The notes under the pieces: model-generated
Database searches by the model: none
What the model was told of the DNA's origin: nothing
What the model saw: the letters and a program-made list of their open reading frames with translations, nothing else
In this document: positions 57,147 to 64,000 of the stretch, one piece after another
How the letters are laid out: every line of letters begins with the position of its first letter
Numbering within the stretch: the stretch's first letter is position 1
Assembly (NCBI RefSeq): GCF_014645535.1
Contig: NZ_BMLX01000001.1
Coordinates: 675,169-739,168, forward strand
Source of the DNA: Silvimonas iriomotensis
GTDB lineage: Bacteria; Pseudomonadota; Gammaproteobacteria; Burkholderiales; Chitinibacteraceae
Length of the DNA: 64,000 nt
Direction of reading: 5' to 3'
Position numbers and translations under genes: made by a program

Positions 57147-58607
57147 ATGCGGCGCATGAACCAGGCCAAATCCCTGATTTACCTCTTGCTGTTCACCCTT
57201 GTTATTGGCAGCGGCAACGCATGGGCCGCCAACCACAGCCCCAAACGGGCACGCGCTGTGGCCAGCCAGAAAGGTGAGCACCCGGCGCTCAACAGCCAGA
57301 CCGAGCTGGGCGACCAGGACTATGATCCAGCCAATCCACCCGGCCAGTTGCGGGTGCTGGTTGCGCTGGGCCCCTCTACTTTTTTCTTCCAGAACGGCCG
57401 CCCGCATGGTGTGGAATACGCCATGCTGCTGGAGCTGGAAAAATTCCTGAACCGTAATCGCGCCAAAACCGCCACGCCGCTCAAATTGATGTTTGTGCCG
57501 GTAGAAAGCGGCGAGCTGATCCCGTCTTTGCGCGCTGGCAAGGGCGATATCGCGGCCGGCCTGATGCCGGTGAATGAAGGTTCAAAGCAACTGGTGGCAT
57601 TCACCCAGCCCTATCTGCGTGATCAGTGGTGCGTGGTGCAGAACCCCAACAGCCCGGCGATGAGCGATATCAAGGACGCCGATGGCAAAACACTGACGCT
57701 GGCGAGCGGCAGTTATGCGCGCCGCCTGCTGCTTGATTACCCCAGGGTCATCACGCGCGATGCCGCCGCCGGCACGACCGCAGAAGCGGTGCTGGGCAGC
57801 ATCCAGACCGACGAGAGCGTCGCCACGCTGTCCAGCCGTTACGTGGCCGATTTGTGGGGCAAGAAATACCCGCGCCTGCGCAACGACGCCTGTATCGAGC
57901 CCGCAGTGGACGTGGCCTGGGCGGTTGACCAGAGCAAGCCGCAATTGCTGGCCGAGCTGAACCGCTTTATCAGTAGCAGCGGCTCGGGCATGGCGCAGCG
58001 CGCACTCAAACTGACCCAGCGCTTTTTGTCCAGCGACGCCAAAATCAGCAACCCCAACCAGCTAAGCGCCGTCGACAAACTCGGGTTTTTTGCGCCGATG
58101 TTCCAGCTGGTGGCCTCGGCCAACAATATGGACTGGATGTTGCTGGCGGCAATTGGTCAGCGTGAGAGCACTTTGCACCCGGTGATCCGCAAAAATGGCC
58201 CGACCGGCATCATGCAGATCAACCCGTCCACCGCGCGCAAGATGGGCGTGACCAATCCGCATGACAACGAGCAGAACGTCACTGCGGCCGCACGTTATCT
58301 GGCCTATTTGCGCGACATGTTCAAGTCACCGGAGATTGAGCCGGACGACCAGCTGGCATTCATGATTGCGGCCTACAACGCGGGCGAAGGGCGTATCCAG
58401 CAATTGCGCAAGAAAGCGCAGGCCCAGGGGCTGGACCCCAATCGCTGGTCAGGCAACGTAGAGAAAGTGGCGCGGCAAACTGTGGGCGGCAAGCTGCTTG
58501 ATTATGTCTCTACCGTGAACCGCTATTACCTGGCCTATCAGGGGGCGTCTCACGCGGCTTCAGTGCCGCAGGCCGAAGAGGCCTCTGCCGTCGCCGACAA
58601 GAACTGA
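57147..58607 (+). CDS. MltF-like lytic transglycosylase with a substrate-binding domain
   Basis: Periplasmic murein hydrolase of about 486 residues (ATG at 57147 or 57156). A signal peptide (SLIYLLLFTLVIGSGNAWA) is followed by a SBP-bac-3 type domain (about 70-310, LRVLVALGPSTFFFQ) and a C-terminal SLT domain (about 320-450). The catalytic glutamate lies in IGQRESTLHPVI, then the goose-lysozyme GPTGIMQINPSTA and FMIAAYNAGEGRIQQL motifs. This is the MltF architecture, where a periplasmic binding-type domain regulates the transglycosylase. Lacks an obvious lipobox. Confidence 0.88.
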   Translation: MRRMNQAKSLIYLLLFTLVIGSGNAWAANHSPKRARAVASQKGEHPALNSQTELGDQDYDPANPPGQLRVLVALGPSTFFFQNGRPHGVEYAMLLELEKFLNRNRAKTATPLKLMFVPVESGELIPSLRAGKGDIAAGLMPVNEGSKQLVAFTQPYLRDQWCVVQNPNSPAMSDIKDADGKTLTLASGSYARRLLLDYPRVITRDAAAGTTAEAVLGSIQTDESVATLSSRYVADLWGKKYPRLRNDACIEPAVDVAWAVDQSKPQLLAELNRFISSSGSGMAQRALKLTQRFLSSDAKISNPNQLSAVDKLGFFAPMFQLVASANNMDWMLLAAIGQRESTLHPVIRKNGPTGIMQINPSTARKMGVTNPHDNEQNVTAAARYLAYLRDMFKSPEIEPDDQLAFMIAAYNAGEGRIQQLRKKAQAQGLDPNRWSGNVEKVARQTVGGKLLDYVSTVNRYYLAYQGASHAASVPQAEEASAVADKN

Positions 58608-58787
58608 GGGCTGTTACAGGTCAGTTTTCGCGGTTTTTAGGGCAAAGGCTGATGCCCGATTTAAACCTGCATCACGGTGGGCGGCTGACGCGCCTGCAAA
58701 TCAGGTATTTCCTGTCGTAGCTCGCTGGACAAGACGTTATTTTGCGCTGTCTTTTTGGCGTCATTGTCTTGTCTACAAGGAAATATC

Positions 58788-59999
58788 ATGAATTTGCTGG
58801 AACACCTTAACGCGCTTGTCGGCCCGGACGAACAGGCGCGCCTGGGTAAACTCTTCGGGCTTGATCCACATCTGATTGGCGCTAACCTCAACCGCATTTT
58901 TGCAACGTTGCTGCATGCGGCCAGCGGGCGGGCGGGTCAGGTGAACTGGCCGACACAACTGCAGGACGTGCTGCAATCGTTCGCCAAAGTGGGCGACCTG
59001 TCCGGGGCACTGGCGGGCGGCGCACTGGATGATCATCAGGGCAATGCGCCGCTGGCCCCGGTCACTGACCGTTTCCTGTCGCTGGTACTGGGCGACAAGC
59101 AAACCGCCATTGCCACTGCACTGAACCAGGTCAATGGCACCAGCGCGCACCACGGCCGCCAGTTGCTGCGTTACGGCGGTTCTTTGCTGGCGGGTTTGCT
59201 GGGCAGCAAAATCCACACCCAGGGCCTGGATATCCATAAATTGCTGGCCTTGCTGACCGGGCACAACAATATCTGGGCAGCCGCAGTCCCGAGTACGCTG
59301 GCGCCGCTGCTGGCGGTTGAACCGGCCCAGCAAGAGAGCAAAAGCCATCGCTGGTTCTGGCCGGTGCTGCTGGGTTTGCTGGTGCTGGCACTGTTGCTGG
59401 CCATGCTGCGCGGGTGCAACAAGCCGGCAGAACAAACCGAGGCGGCCAACGCAACTGTCGCGTCGGCACCGGCCGGCAATGTGCTGGCCAGTGCGGCTTC
59501 CGGCGTTGCCAGTGTGTTGAGTGATGTCACTGCGCGTCTGGGCGAGTTCTTCAAACTGGTGCTGCCGGATGGCGCTACGCTGAATGTACCGGAGCGGGGT
59601 ATTGAGGCCCGGCTGGTGGAGTTCATCAAGGACAGCAGCAAGCCGGTTGATACCGACACCTGGTTCAGTTTTGACCGCCTGACTTTCGAAACCGGCGCGG
59701 CCACGCTGATGCCGGAATCCGAAGAACAACTGCATAACATTGCCAGCATCATGCGGGCGTTCCCGGCGGTGCATCTGAAGCTGGGTGGTTATACCGACAA
59801 CACCGGCTCGCCGGCGGTCAACATGCGCTTGTCTGCAGACCGCGCCAACAGCGTGATGGCTGCGCTGGTCAAGCTGGATGTAGCGCAGGATCGCCTGAGC
59901 GCAGAGGGCTATGGCGAGTCTCATCCGGTGGCCAGCAATGACACCGAAGAAGGCCGCGCCCAGAACCGCCGTATTGATGTGCGCGTGACAGCCAAGTAA
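58788..59999 (+). CDS. OmpA-family protein with N-terminal DUF937-like domain
   Basis: A 403-residue protein from the ATG at 58788, with AAGGAAA upstream. An N-terminal helical domain of about 170 residues resembles DUF937/YidB-type proteins. One membrane span follows (about 195-213, FWPVLLGLLVLALLLAML), then a linker and a C-terminal OmpA peptidoglycan-binding domain (about 300-400, LKLGGYTDNTGSPAVNMRLSADRANSV in part). Topology suggests an inner-membrane protein with the OmpA domain in the periplasm. A possible GACAAGAC/GTCTTGTC hairpin (58728-58773) lies in its leader. Confidence 0.8.
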   Translation: MNLLEHLNALVGPDEQARLGKLFGLDPHLIGANLNRIFATLLHAASGRAGQVNWPTQLQDVLQSFAKVGDLSGALAGGALDDHQGNAPLAPVTDRFLSLVLGDKQTAIATALNQVNGTSAHHGRQLLRYGGSLLAGLLGSKIHTQGLDIHKLLALLTGHNNIWAAAVPSTLAPLLAVEPAQQESKSHRWFWPVLLGLLVLALLLAMLRGCNKPAEQTEAANATVASAPAGNVLASAASGVASVLSDVTARLGEFFKLVLPDGATLNVPERGIEARLVEFIKDSSKPVDTDTWFSFDRLTFETGAATLMPESEEQLHNIASIMRAFPAVHLKLGGYTDNTGSPAVNMRLSADRANSVMAALVKLDVAQDRLSAEGYGESHPVASNDTEEGRAQNRRIDVRVTAK

Positions 60000-60015
60000 T
60001 AAGTTGTTCACCACG

Positions 60016-60055
60016 CAAACAAAAACACCACGCTCCGGCGTGGTGTTTTTGTTTG
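60016..60055. terminator. 18-bp bidirectional terminator between the OmpA gene and glnD
   Basis: The arms 60016-60033 and 60038-60055 pair perfectly over 18 bp around loop TCCG. The core ACACCACGC is flanked by an A5 and a T5 tract, so both convergent genes are served. Confidence 0.95.
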
Positions 60056-60073
60056 ACGCAACGCGCCGCAGTG

Positions 60074-62641
60074 TTACAACTGCAGTGCCGCCAGCAGATC
60101 GCCTTCCAGGTGCCGTACCGCGCGCTCATCGCCCAGAATCTGGCCAGAGATCAGGAAGTTATCTTCGGCGCGCTCGCCCAGCGTCATGATCTTGGCCGAC
60201 TGGATCTCGATCCGGTTGGCCGCCAGAATGCCGGCAATGGTCGACAGCAAACCAGTCCGGTCGCCGGCGGTAATCGACAACACCTGATATTTGCCGCCGC
60301 GCTCATCGGCACTGATTTCCACGCGGGGCTGGATCGGGAAATGCTTGAGTTGCCGCGACAACCGCGCTTTGCCCGGTGCAGTTAACGGTGCCTGGCGGGC
60401 AATCTGGTTGGCCAGTTCATATTCCACATAACCGATCAGATCGCGGTAGCCATCTTTCTGGTGATCCGGGATGTACACATAAAAACTGTCCAGCGCGTAA
60501 CCGTGCCGGGTGGTGTGAATGTGCGCGTCAAAGATCGAGTAACCCGCTTTTTCAAAGAAAGCGCAGATGCGGGCAAACAGGTCGGCGGCGTCTTTGGTGT
60601 ACACCATGACTTGCAGGCCTTCGCCTGACTCGGACAATTTGGCGCGCACCACCGGGACATCGGTATCAATGCGGGAGAACAATTGCCGTGTGTGCCACGC
60701 AATCTCACGTGCGTCGTGACGCAAGAAGTAGATGGTGTCCAGTTGATCCCAGAAGGCCTGATGGGCATCGTCACGCAGCCCGTACAGGCGCAACAGGCGC
60801 AACGCTTCAGATTGCCGGTCTTCCAGCCAGGTTTGCACGGGTACGCTACGGGCACTGAGAAAGCGCTGGGTGGCTTTGTACAGGTCTTCCAGCAGCTTGG
60901 CTTTCCAGGCGTTCCACACTTTCGGGCTGGTGCCGCGGATGTCGGCCACGGTCAGCAGATAGAGCGCGACCAGATGGCGTTGATCGCCCACCAGATTGGC
61001 AAATTCTTCCACCACTTCCGGATCGTACACGTCACGCTTTTGCGCGAATGACGACATGACAAGGTGATGCTTCACCAGCCACGGAATCAGCTTGCGGTCC
61101 TGCGCATCAAGCGGGTGTTCATTGCAGAACTCAGCGGCGATCTTCTCGCCCAGTTCAGAGTGATCGCCACCCCGACCCTTGCCGATGTCGTGGAACAGCG
61201 CCGCAATATAGAGCGCTTCCGGCCGTTCAAACTCGGCAATCAGGCGTGAACAGAAGGGGTATTCGTGCGTGAATGCGGCAACGGCAAAACGCCGCACGTT
61301 GCGCAGCACCATCAGCGTGTGCTCGTCCACCGTGTAAACATGAAACAGGTCATGCTGCATACGGCCGACGATCTTGCCGAACTCGGGAATATAACGCCCC
61401 AGCACACCGTACTGGTTCATGCGCCGCATGATGCGCGTCAGTCCGGCTGGCTGCCGGAAGAGGTCGATGAACAACGCCTTGTTGCGCGGATTGGCGCGAA
61501 ATTCATCGTCGATCCGGGCACGGGCATGCCACAGTGCGCGCAAGGTTTCCGGCGCAATATCCGCCGCGTAGTTTTCCTGCTCGAAAACAAGGAACAGTTC
61601 CAGGATGGCCGACGGGTCTTGCTGGAACACATCCGGACGGGTGATTTCCAGCACCGGGCCGCGCAACTGGAAGCGCTCGTTCAGCGGTGTGACTTCAACC
61701 CCGATCTGCGAAAAGATCTGTGTGCGCAAGGCCCGCACCAGCAGCGGCGTGAGCTGCGTGACAATGCGCGCAGCCAGATAGTACTGCGCCATCAATTGTT
61801 CGCTGGCGCGCTGTTTCTGGTTGTCGACGTAACCAAAATCCGCAGCCATCGGGTTCTGGTAGTCGAACAGGATACGGTCTTCGTGGCGTTTGGCCGTCCA
61901 GTGCAACTGGATGCGGATGCAACGCAACACGCGCTCTGCCCGGCGCAGCTTCTGGCTTTCTTCATGCGTGAGCATGCCCAGCGCGGCCAGCTTGCGCCAG
62001 TTGTTGCCCAGGCCCAGCGCCGCGCCGATCCAGCCGATCAGATGCAAGTCTCTCAGGCCGCCCGGCGCTTCCTTGACGTTGGGTTCAAGCTTGTACGTCG
62101 CGTTCTGGAAACGCGCATAGCGCGCTTGTTGTTCCAGCAGCTTGGCGTCAAAAAACTCTTTGGGATCAATGTGCTGGTACACCGTATGGCGGAATTCGGC
62201 AAAGCGCTGCTGGTCACCCGTCAGGCAGCGGGATTCCAGCAGGGCCGTTTGTACGGTGATGTCTTTTTCCGCCTCGGCCAGGCAGTCGGGCAGGGTGCGC
62301 ACGCTGTGGCCCACTTCCAGGCCGATGTCCCACAACTCGCCGATAAAGATTTCCAGCTTTTCCAGCAAGGCGGGCGAGGGCTGGTCGGGCAGCAGCATCA
62401 GCAAGTCGATATCCGAATACGGATACAACTCGCCGCGGCCGTAACCGCCCACCGCCACCAGCAGCATGTCTGCTTCAAAACCATGCCGGTCCCACAGCTC
62501 GATGAGCGTGCGGTCAGTCAGGTGCGCCAGTGCCTGCAACAGCGGCGCGGCTTTGGCCGGATCGCTGAATTTGCGGTGTAGTTCGGCTTTCTGGGCCGCG
62601 TGGTGTTCTCGCAGGGCAACGACTGAGCGCAGGGCGGTCAT
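60074..62641 (-). CDS. glnD: [Protein-PII] uridylyltransferase / uridylyl-removing enzyme
   Basis: Nitrogen sensor that uridylylates PII when glutamine is low and removes UMP when it is high. It has 855 residues: nucleotidyltransferase domain with GGYGRGELYPYSDIDLL (about 67-83), HD domain with ALFHDIGKGRGGDHS (about 480-495), and two C-terminal ACT domains that bind glutamine. The last codons overlap the edge of the shared terminator. It lies 11 bases after map, so the two may share a transcript. Confidence 0.96.
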   Translation of the reverse strand: MTALRSVVALREHHAAQKAELHRKFSDPAKAAPLLQALAHLTDRTLIELWDRHGFEADMLLVAVGGYGRGELYPYSDIDLLMLLPDQPSPALLEKLEIFIGELWDIGLEVGHSVRTLPDCLAEAEKDITVQTALLESRCLTGDQQRFAEFRHTVYQHIDPKEFFDAKLLEQQARYARFQNATYKLEPNVKEAPGGLRDLHLIGWIGAALGLGNNWRKLAALGMLTHEESQKLRRAERVLRCIRIQLHWTAKRHEDRILFDYQNPMAADFGYVDNQKQRASEQLMAQYYLAARIVTQLTPLLVRALRTQIFSQIGVEVTPLNERFQLRGPVLEITRPDVFQQDPSAILELFLVFEQENYAADIAPETLRALWHARARIDDEFRANPRNKALFIDLFRQPAGLTRIMRRMNQYGVLGRYIPEFGKIVGRMQHDLFHVYTVDEHTLMVLRNVRRFAVAAFTHEYPFCSRLIAEFERPEALYIAALFHDIGKGRGGDHSELGEKIAAEFCNEHPLDAQDRKLIPWLVKHHLVMSSFAQKRDVYDPEVVEEFANLVGDQRHLVALYLLTVADIRGTSPKVWNAWKAKLLEDLYKATQRFLSARSVPVQTWLEDRQSEALRLLRLYGLRDDAHQAFWDQLDTIYFLRHDAREIAWHTRQLFSRIDTDVPVVRAKLSESGEGLQVMVYTKDAADLFARICAFFEKAGYSIFDAHIHTTRHGYALDSFYVYIPDHQKDGYRDLIGYVEYELANQIARQAPLTAPGKARLSRQLKHFPIQPRVEISADERGGKYQVLSITAGDRTGLLSTIAGILAANRIEIQSAKIMTLGERAEDNFLISGQILGDERAVRHLEGDLLAALQL

Positions 62642-62652
62642 GGATGTTCCGG

Positions 62653-63462
62653 TTATCCGAGCAGGTATTTTTCGGGCTTGGGTTGCACGCCGGCCGACAT
62701 GGTCAGGATCTCATAACCGGTTTCAGTGACCAGCACGGTGTGCTCATACTGGGCAGACAGCGAACGGTCCTTGGTCACGATGGTCCAGCCATCGGGCATG
62801 GCGCGGATTTCGCGCTTGCCGGCGTTGATCATCGGTTCCACGGTAAAGATCATGCCCGGTTTGAGCTCGATACCCGTCCCCGCTTTGCCATAGTGCAAGA
62901 CCTGCGGATCTTCATGGAAATGATCGCCAATGCCGTGGCCGCAGAACTCGCGCACCACAGAGTAACCGGCTTTTTCGGCGTAACGCTGGATGGCTTCACC
63001 GATATCGCCCAGATGCGCGCCCGGCTTGATCTGTTCGATACCGATCCACATGCTGTCAAAGGTGACTTGCGCCAGGCGTCTGGCGTGGGCCGGCACCTTG
63101 TCGCCCACCATGAACATGCGGCTGTTGTCGCCGTGGTAACCGTCTTTGATCACGGTCACGTCAATGTTTACGGTGTCGCCGTTTTTCAACGGTTTGTCGT
63201 TGGGAATACCGTGGCAGATCACGTTGTTGACCGAGGTGCAGATCGACTTCGGGTACGGCGTGTAGCCGGGCGGCTGATAACCCAGCGGCGCGGGAATGGT
63301 GTGCTGCACGTTGAGCATATAGTCGTGGCACAGGCGGTCCAGCTCTTCGGTGGTGACACCGGGCTGGACGTGCGGGGTGATGAAATCGAGCAGCTCTGCG
63401 CCCAGCCGGCCGGCCACGCGCATTTTTTCGATTTCTTCCGGTGTTCGGATCGCTACTGACAT
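62653..63462 (-). CDS. map: Methionine aminopeptidase type I
   Basis: Removes the initiator methionine. It has 269 residues from the ATG at 63462 (MSVAIRTPEEIEKMRVAG). The five metal ligands are in DVTVIKDGYHGD, GHGIGDHFHEDP, FTVEPM and SAQYEHTV. The ICHGIPNDKPLKNGD segment is typical of type Ia. A longer reading was rejected. It precedes glnD by 11 bases. Confidence 0.96.
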   Translation of the reverse strand: MSVAIRTPEEIEKMRVAGRLGAELLDFITPHVQPGVTTEELDRLCHDYMLNVQHTIPAPLGYQPPGYTPYPKSICTSVNNVICHGIPNDKPLKNGDTVNIDVTVIKDGYHGDNSRMFMVGDKVPAHARRLAQVTFDSMWIGIEQIKPGAHLGDIGEAIQRYAEKAGYSVVREFCGHGIGDHFHEDPQVLHYGKAGTGIELKPGMIFTVEPMINAGKREIRAMPDGWTIVTKDRSLSAQYEHTVLVTETGYEILTMSAGVQPKPEKYLLG

Positions 63463-63513
63463 AGTGTGTATTCCCACAGCGGCACAGCCGGTTTGCGGGC
63501 TGTGCAAAAGACA

Positions 63514-63533
63514 AGAGAGGCGATCGCCTCTCT
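63514..63533 (-). terminator. 20-bp palindrome, probable terminator of minE
   Basis: AGAGAGGC-GATC-GCCTCTCT (63514-63533) is a perfect palindrome. On the minus strand it is followed by TTGTCTTTTGC, about 50 bases after the minE stop. A second hairpin GCACAGCC/GGCTGTGC (63482-63505) lies just beyond in the map leader. Confidence 0.65.
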
Positions 63534-63582
63534 GCCGGTCACATGACTGTGACTTATTTTATTCCTGTCGCACGCAAGATGT

Positions 63583-63843
63583 TTAGCGGCGTGCGGGTTC
63601 AGGCAATACGATGTTCACTTCCAGTACCTCGAAATCATCTTTCTTTTCGAGTTGTACCTTGATGTCATCGGCGTTGATGGCGACATATTTGGAGATGACG
63701 TCGATCAACTCTTTTTGCAACTGGGGCAGATAGTCCGGCGCATCACGGCCGGCGCGTTCATGCGCCAGAATGATTTGCAGACGCTCTCGCGCCACGTTGG
63801 CGGTTTTTTTCTTCTCGCCAAAGAAATAGCTCAGGATCGACAT
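63583..63843 (-). CDS. minE: Cell division topological specificity factor MinE
   Basis: Drives MinCD oscillation by stimulating MinD ATPase, so that division is at mid-cell. It has 86 residues: N-terminal membrane segment [29 protein letters not shown] (in part) with MinD-binding helix, and the C-terminal dimerisation domain [26 protein letters not shown]. Its ribosome site GGAGGTTAA is formed by the last codons of minD, three bases before the ATG region, so translation is coupled. Confidence 0.96.
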   Translation of the reverse strand: MSILSYFFGEKKKTANVARERLQIILAHERAGRDAPDYLPQLQKELIDVISKYVAINADDIKVQLEKKDDFEVLEVNIVLPEPARR

Positions 63844-63846
63844 GGC

Positions 63847-64000
63847 TTAACCTCCGAACAACCGCTTCCAGAACGGCTGCTTCGGTACTTCAATGAAACG
63901 CAGCGGCTTGTCTTCGCCCAGGAAACGGGCGACGACGTCCTTGTAGGCCTCCGAAACATCCGTGCCTTCGTTGTGAATGGCCGGTGTACCCGCGTTGGAG
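63847..64000 (-). CDS. minD: Septum site-determining protein MinD, C-terminal fragment (cut by window edge)
   Basis: The last 50 codons of minD. They include NEGTDVSEAYKDVVARFLGE and end FIEVPKQPFWKRLFGG, which is the amphipathic membrane-targeting helix of MinD (E. coli ends similarly with KRLFGG). The stop lies three bases before the minE ATG. Confidence 0.93.
   Translation of the reverse strand, partial: SNAGTPAIHNEGTDVSEAYKDVVARFLGEDKPLRFIEVPKQPFWKRLFGG

Overview
The window looks like chromosomal backbone of a betaproteobacterium, probably of the order Neisseriales (environmental relatives of Chromobacterium/Silvimonas; the genus cannot be fixed from sequence alone). The grounds are the G+C-rich coding, the protein families (GluQ-RS, FimV, a LolC/LolD pair, FdxA, rpsF-priB-rpsR-rplI) and gene orders shared with other Proteobacteria: cmk-rpsA-ihfB, lapA-lapB-pyrF, truA...accD-folC-dedD-cvpA-purF and minD-minE. 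I see no prophage, insertion sequence, CRISPR array, rRNA or tRNA. Both edges cut genes: an aldo/keto reductase on the left and minD on the right.

Layout. 1-7.8 kb (+): aldo/keto reductase end, cmk, rpsA with a structured leader, ihfB, lapA-lapB-pyrF, then ugd-hldA for envelope sugars. 7.9-11.7 kb (-): a diguanylate cyclase, the S6/PriB/S18/L9 operon and ferredoxin fdxA. 11.9-26.6 kb (+): gluQ, fimV, an EcfT-like membrane protein, truA, trpF-trpB-trpA, accD-folC-dedD-cvpA-purF and metZ. 26.7-27.1 kb: a guanidine-II riboswitch in front of a Gdx-type guanidinium exporter. 27.1-29.7 kb (-): a SulP anion transporter with a PPK2 polyphosphate kinase. 29.9-35.5 kb (+): cstA with a YbdD-like partner, and nirBD behind an FNR-type box. 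35.6-40.9 kb (-): an MFS-acyltransferase fusion, a chemoreceptor and anmK. 41.1-42.8 kb (+): tyrS and a small orphan gene behind a large inverted repeat. 42.8-45.7 kb (-): lolC-lolD and an HDAC-family deacetylase. 45.8-49.3 kb (-): pflB, a 61-codon stand-alone glycyl-radical gene and pflA, with another FNR-type box. 49.6-56.1 kb (-): prfC, a large hybrid-less sensor kinase and ABC-F uup. 56.4-60.0 kb (+): two small unknowns, an MltF-like transglycosylase and an OmpA-family protein. 60.1-64.0 kb (-): glnD, map, minE and minD.

Physiology implied. The pfl cluster and nirBD, each with a perfect TTGAT-N4-ATCAA site, point to a facultative anaerobe that ferments pyruvate and reduces nitrite under FNR/ANR control. 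CstA/YbdD adds uptake of pyruvate or peptides. LapAB, Ugd, HldA and LolCD indicate a Gram-negative envelope with heptose-containing LPS.

Most of the window is ordinary housekeeping sequence, and I found no clearly new multi-gene system. The best items for follow-up are the guanidine-II riboswitch whose second hairpin overlaps a terminator/anti-SD stem, the 3'-end duplication of pflB that yields a 61-residue glycyl-radical protein, the internally duplicated YbdD protein, the rpsA leader, and two perfect inverted repeats in promoter regions.
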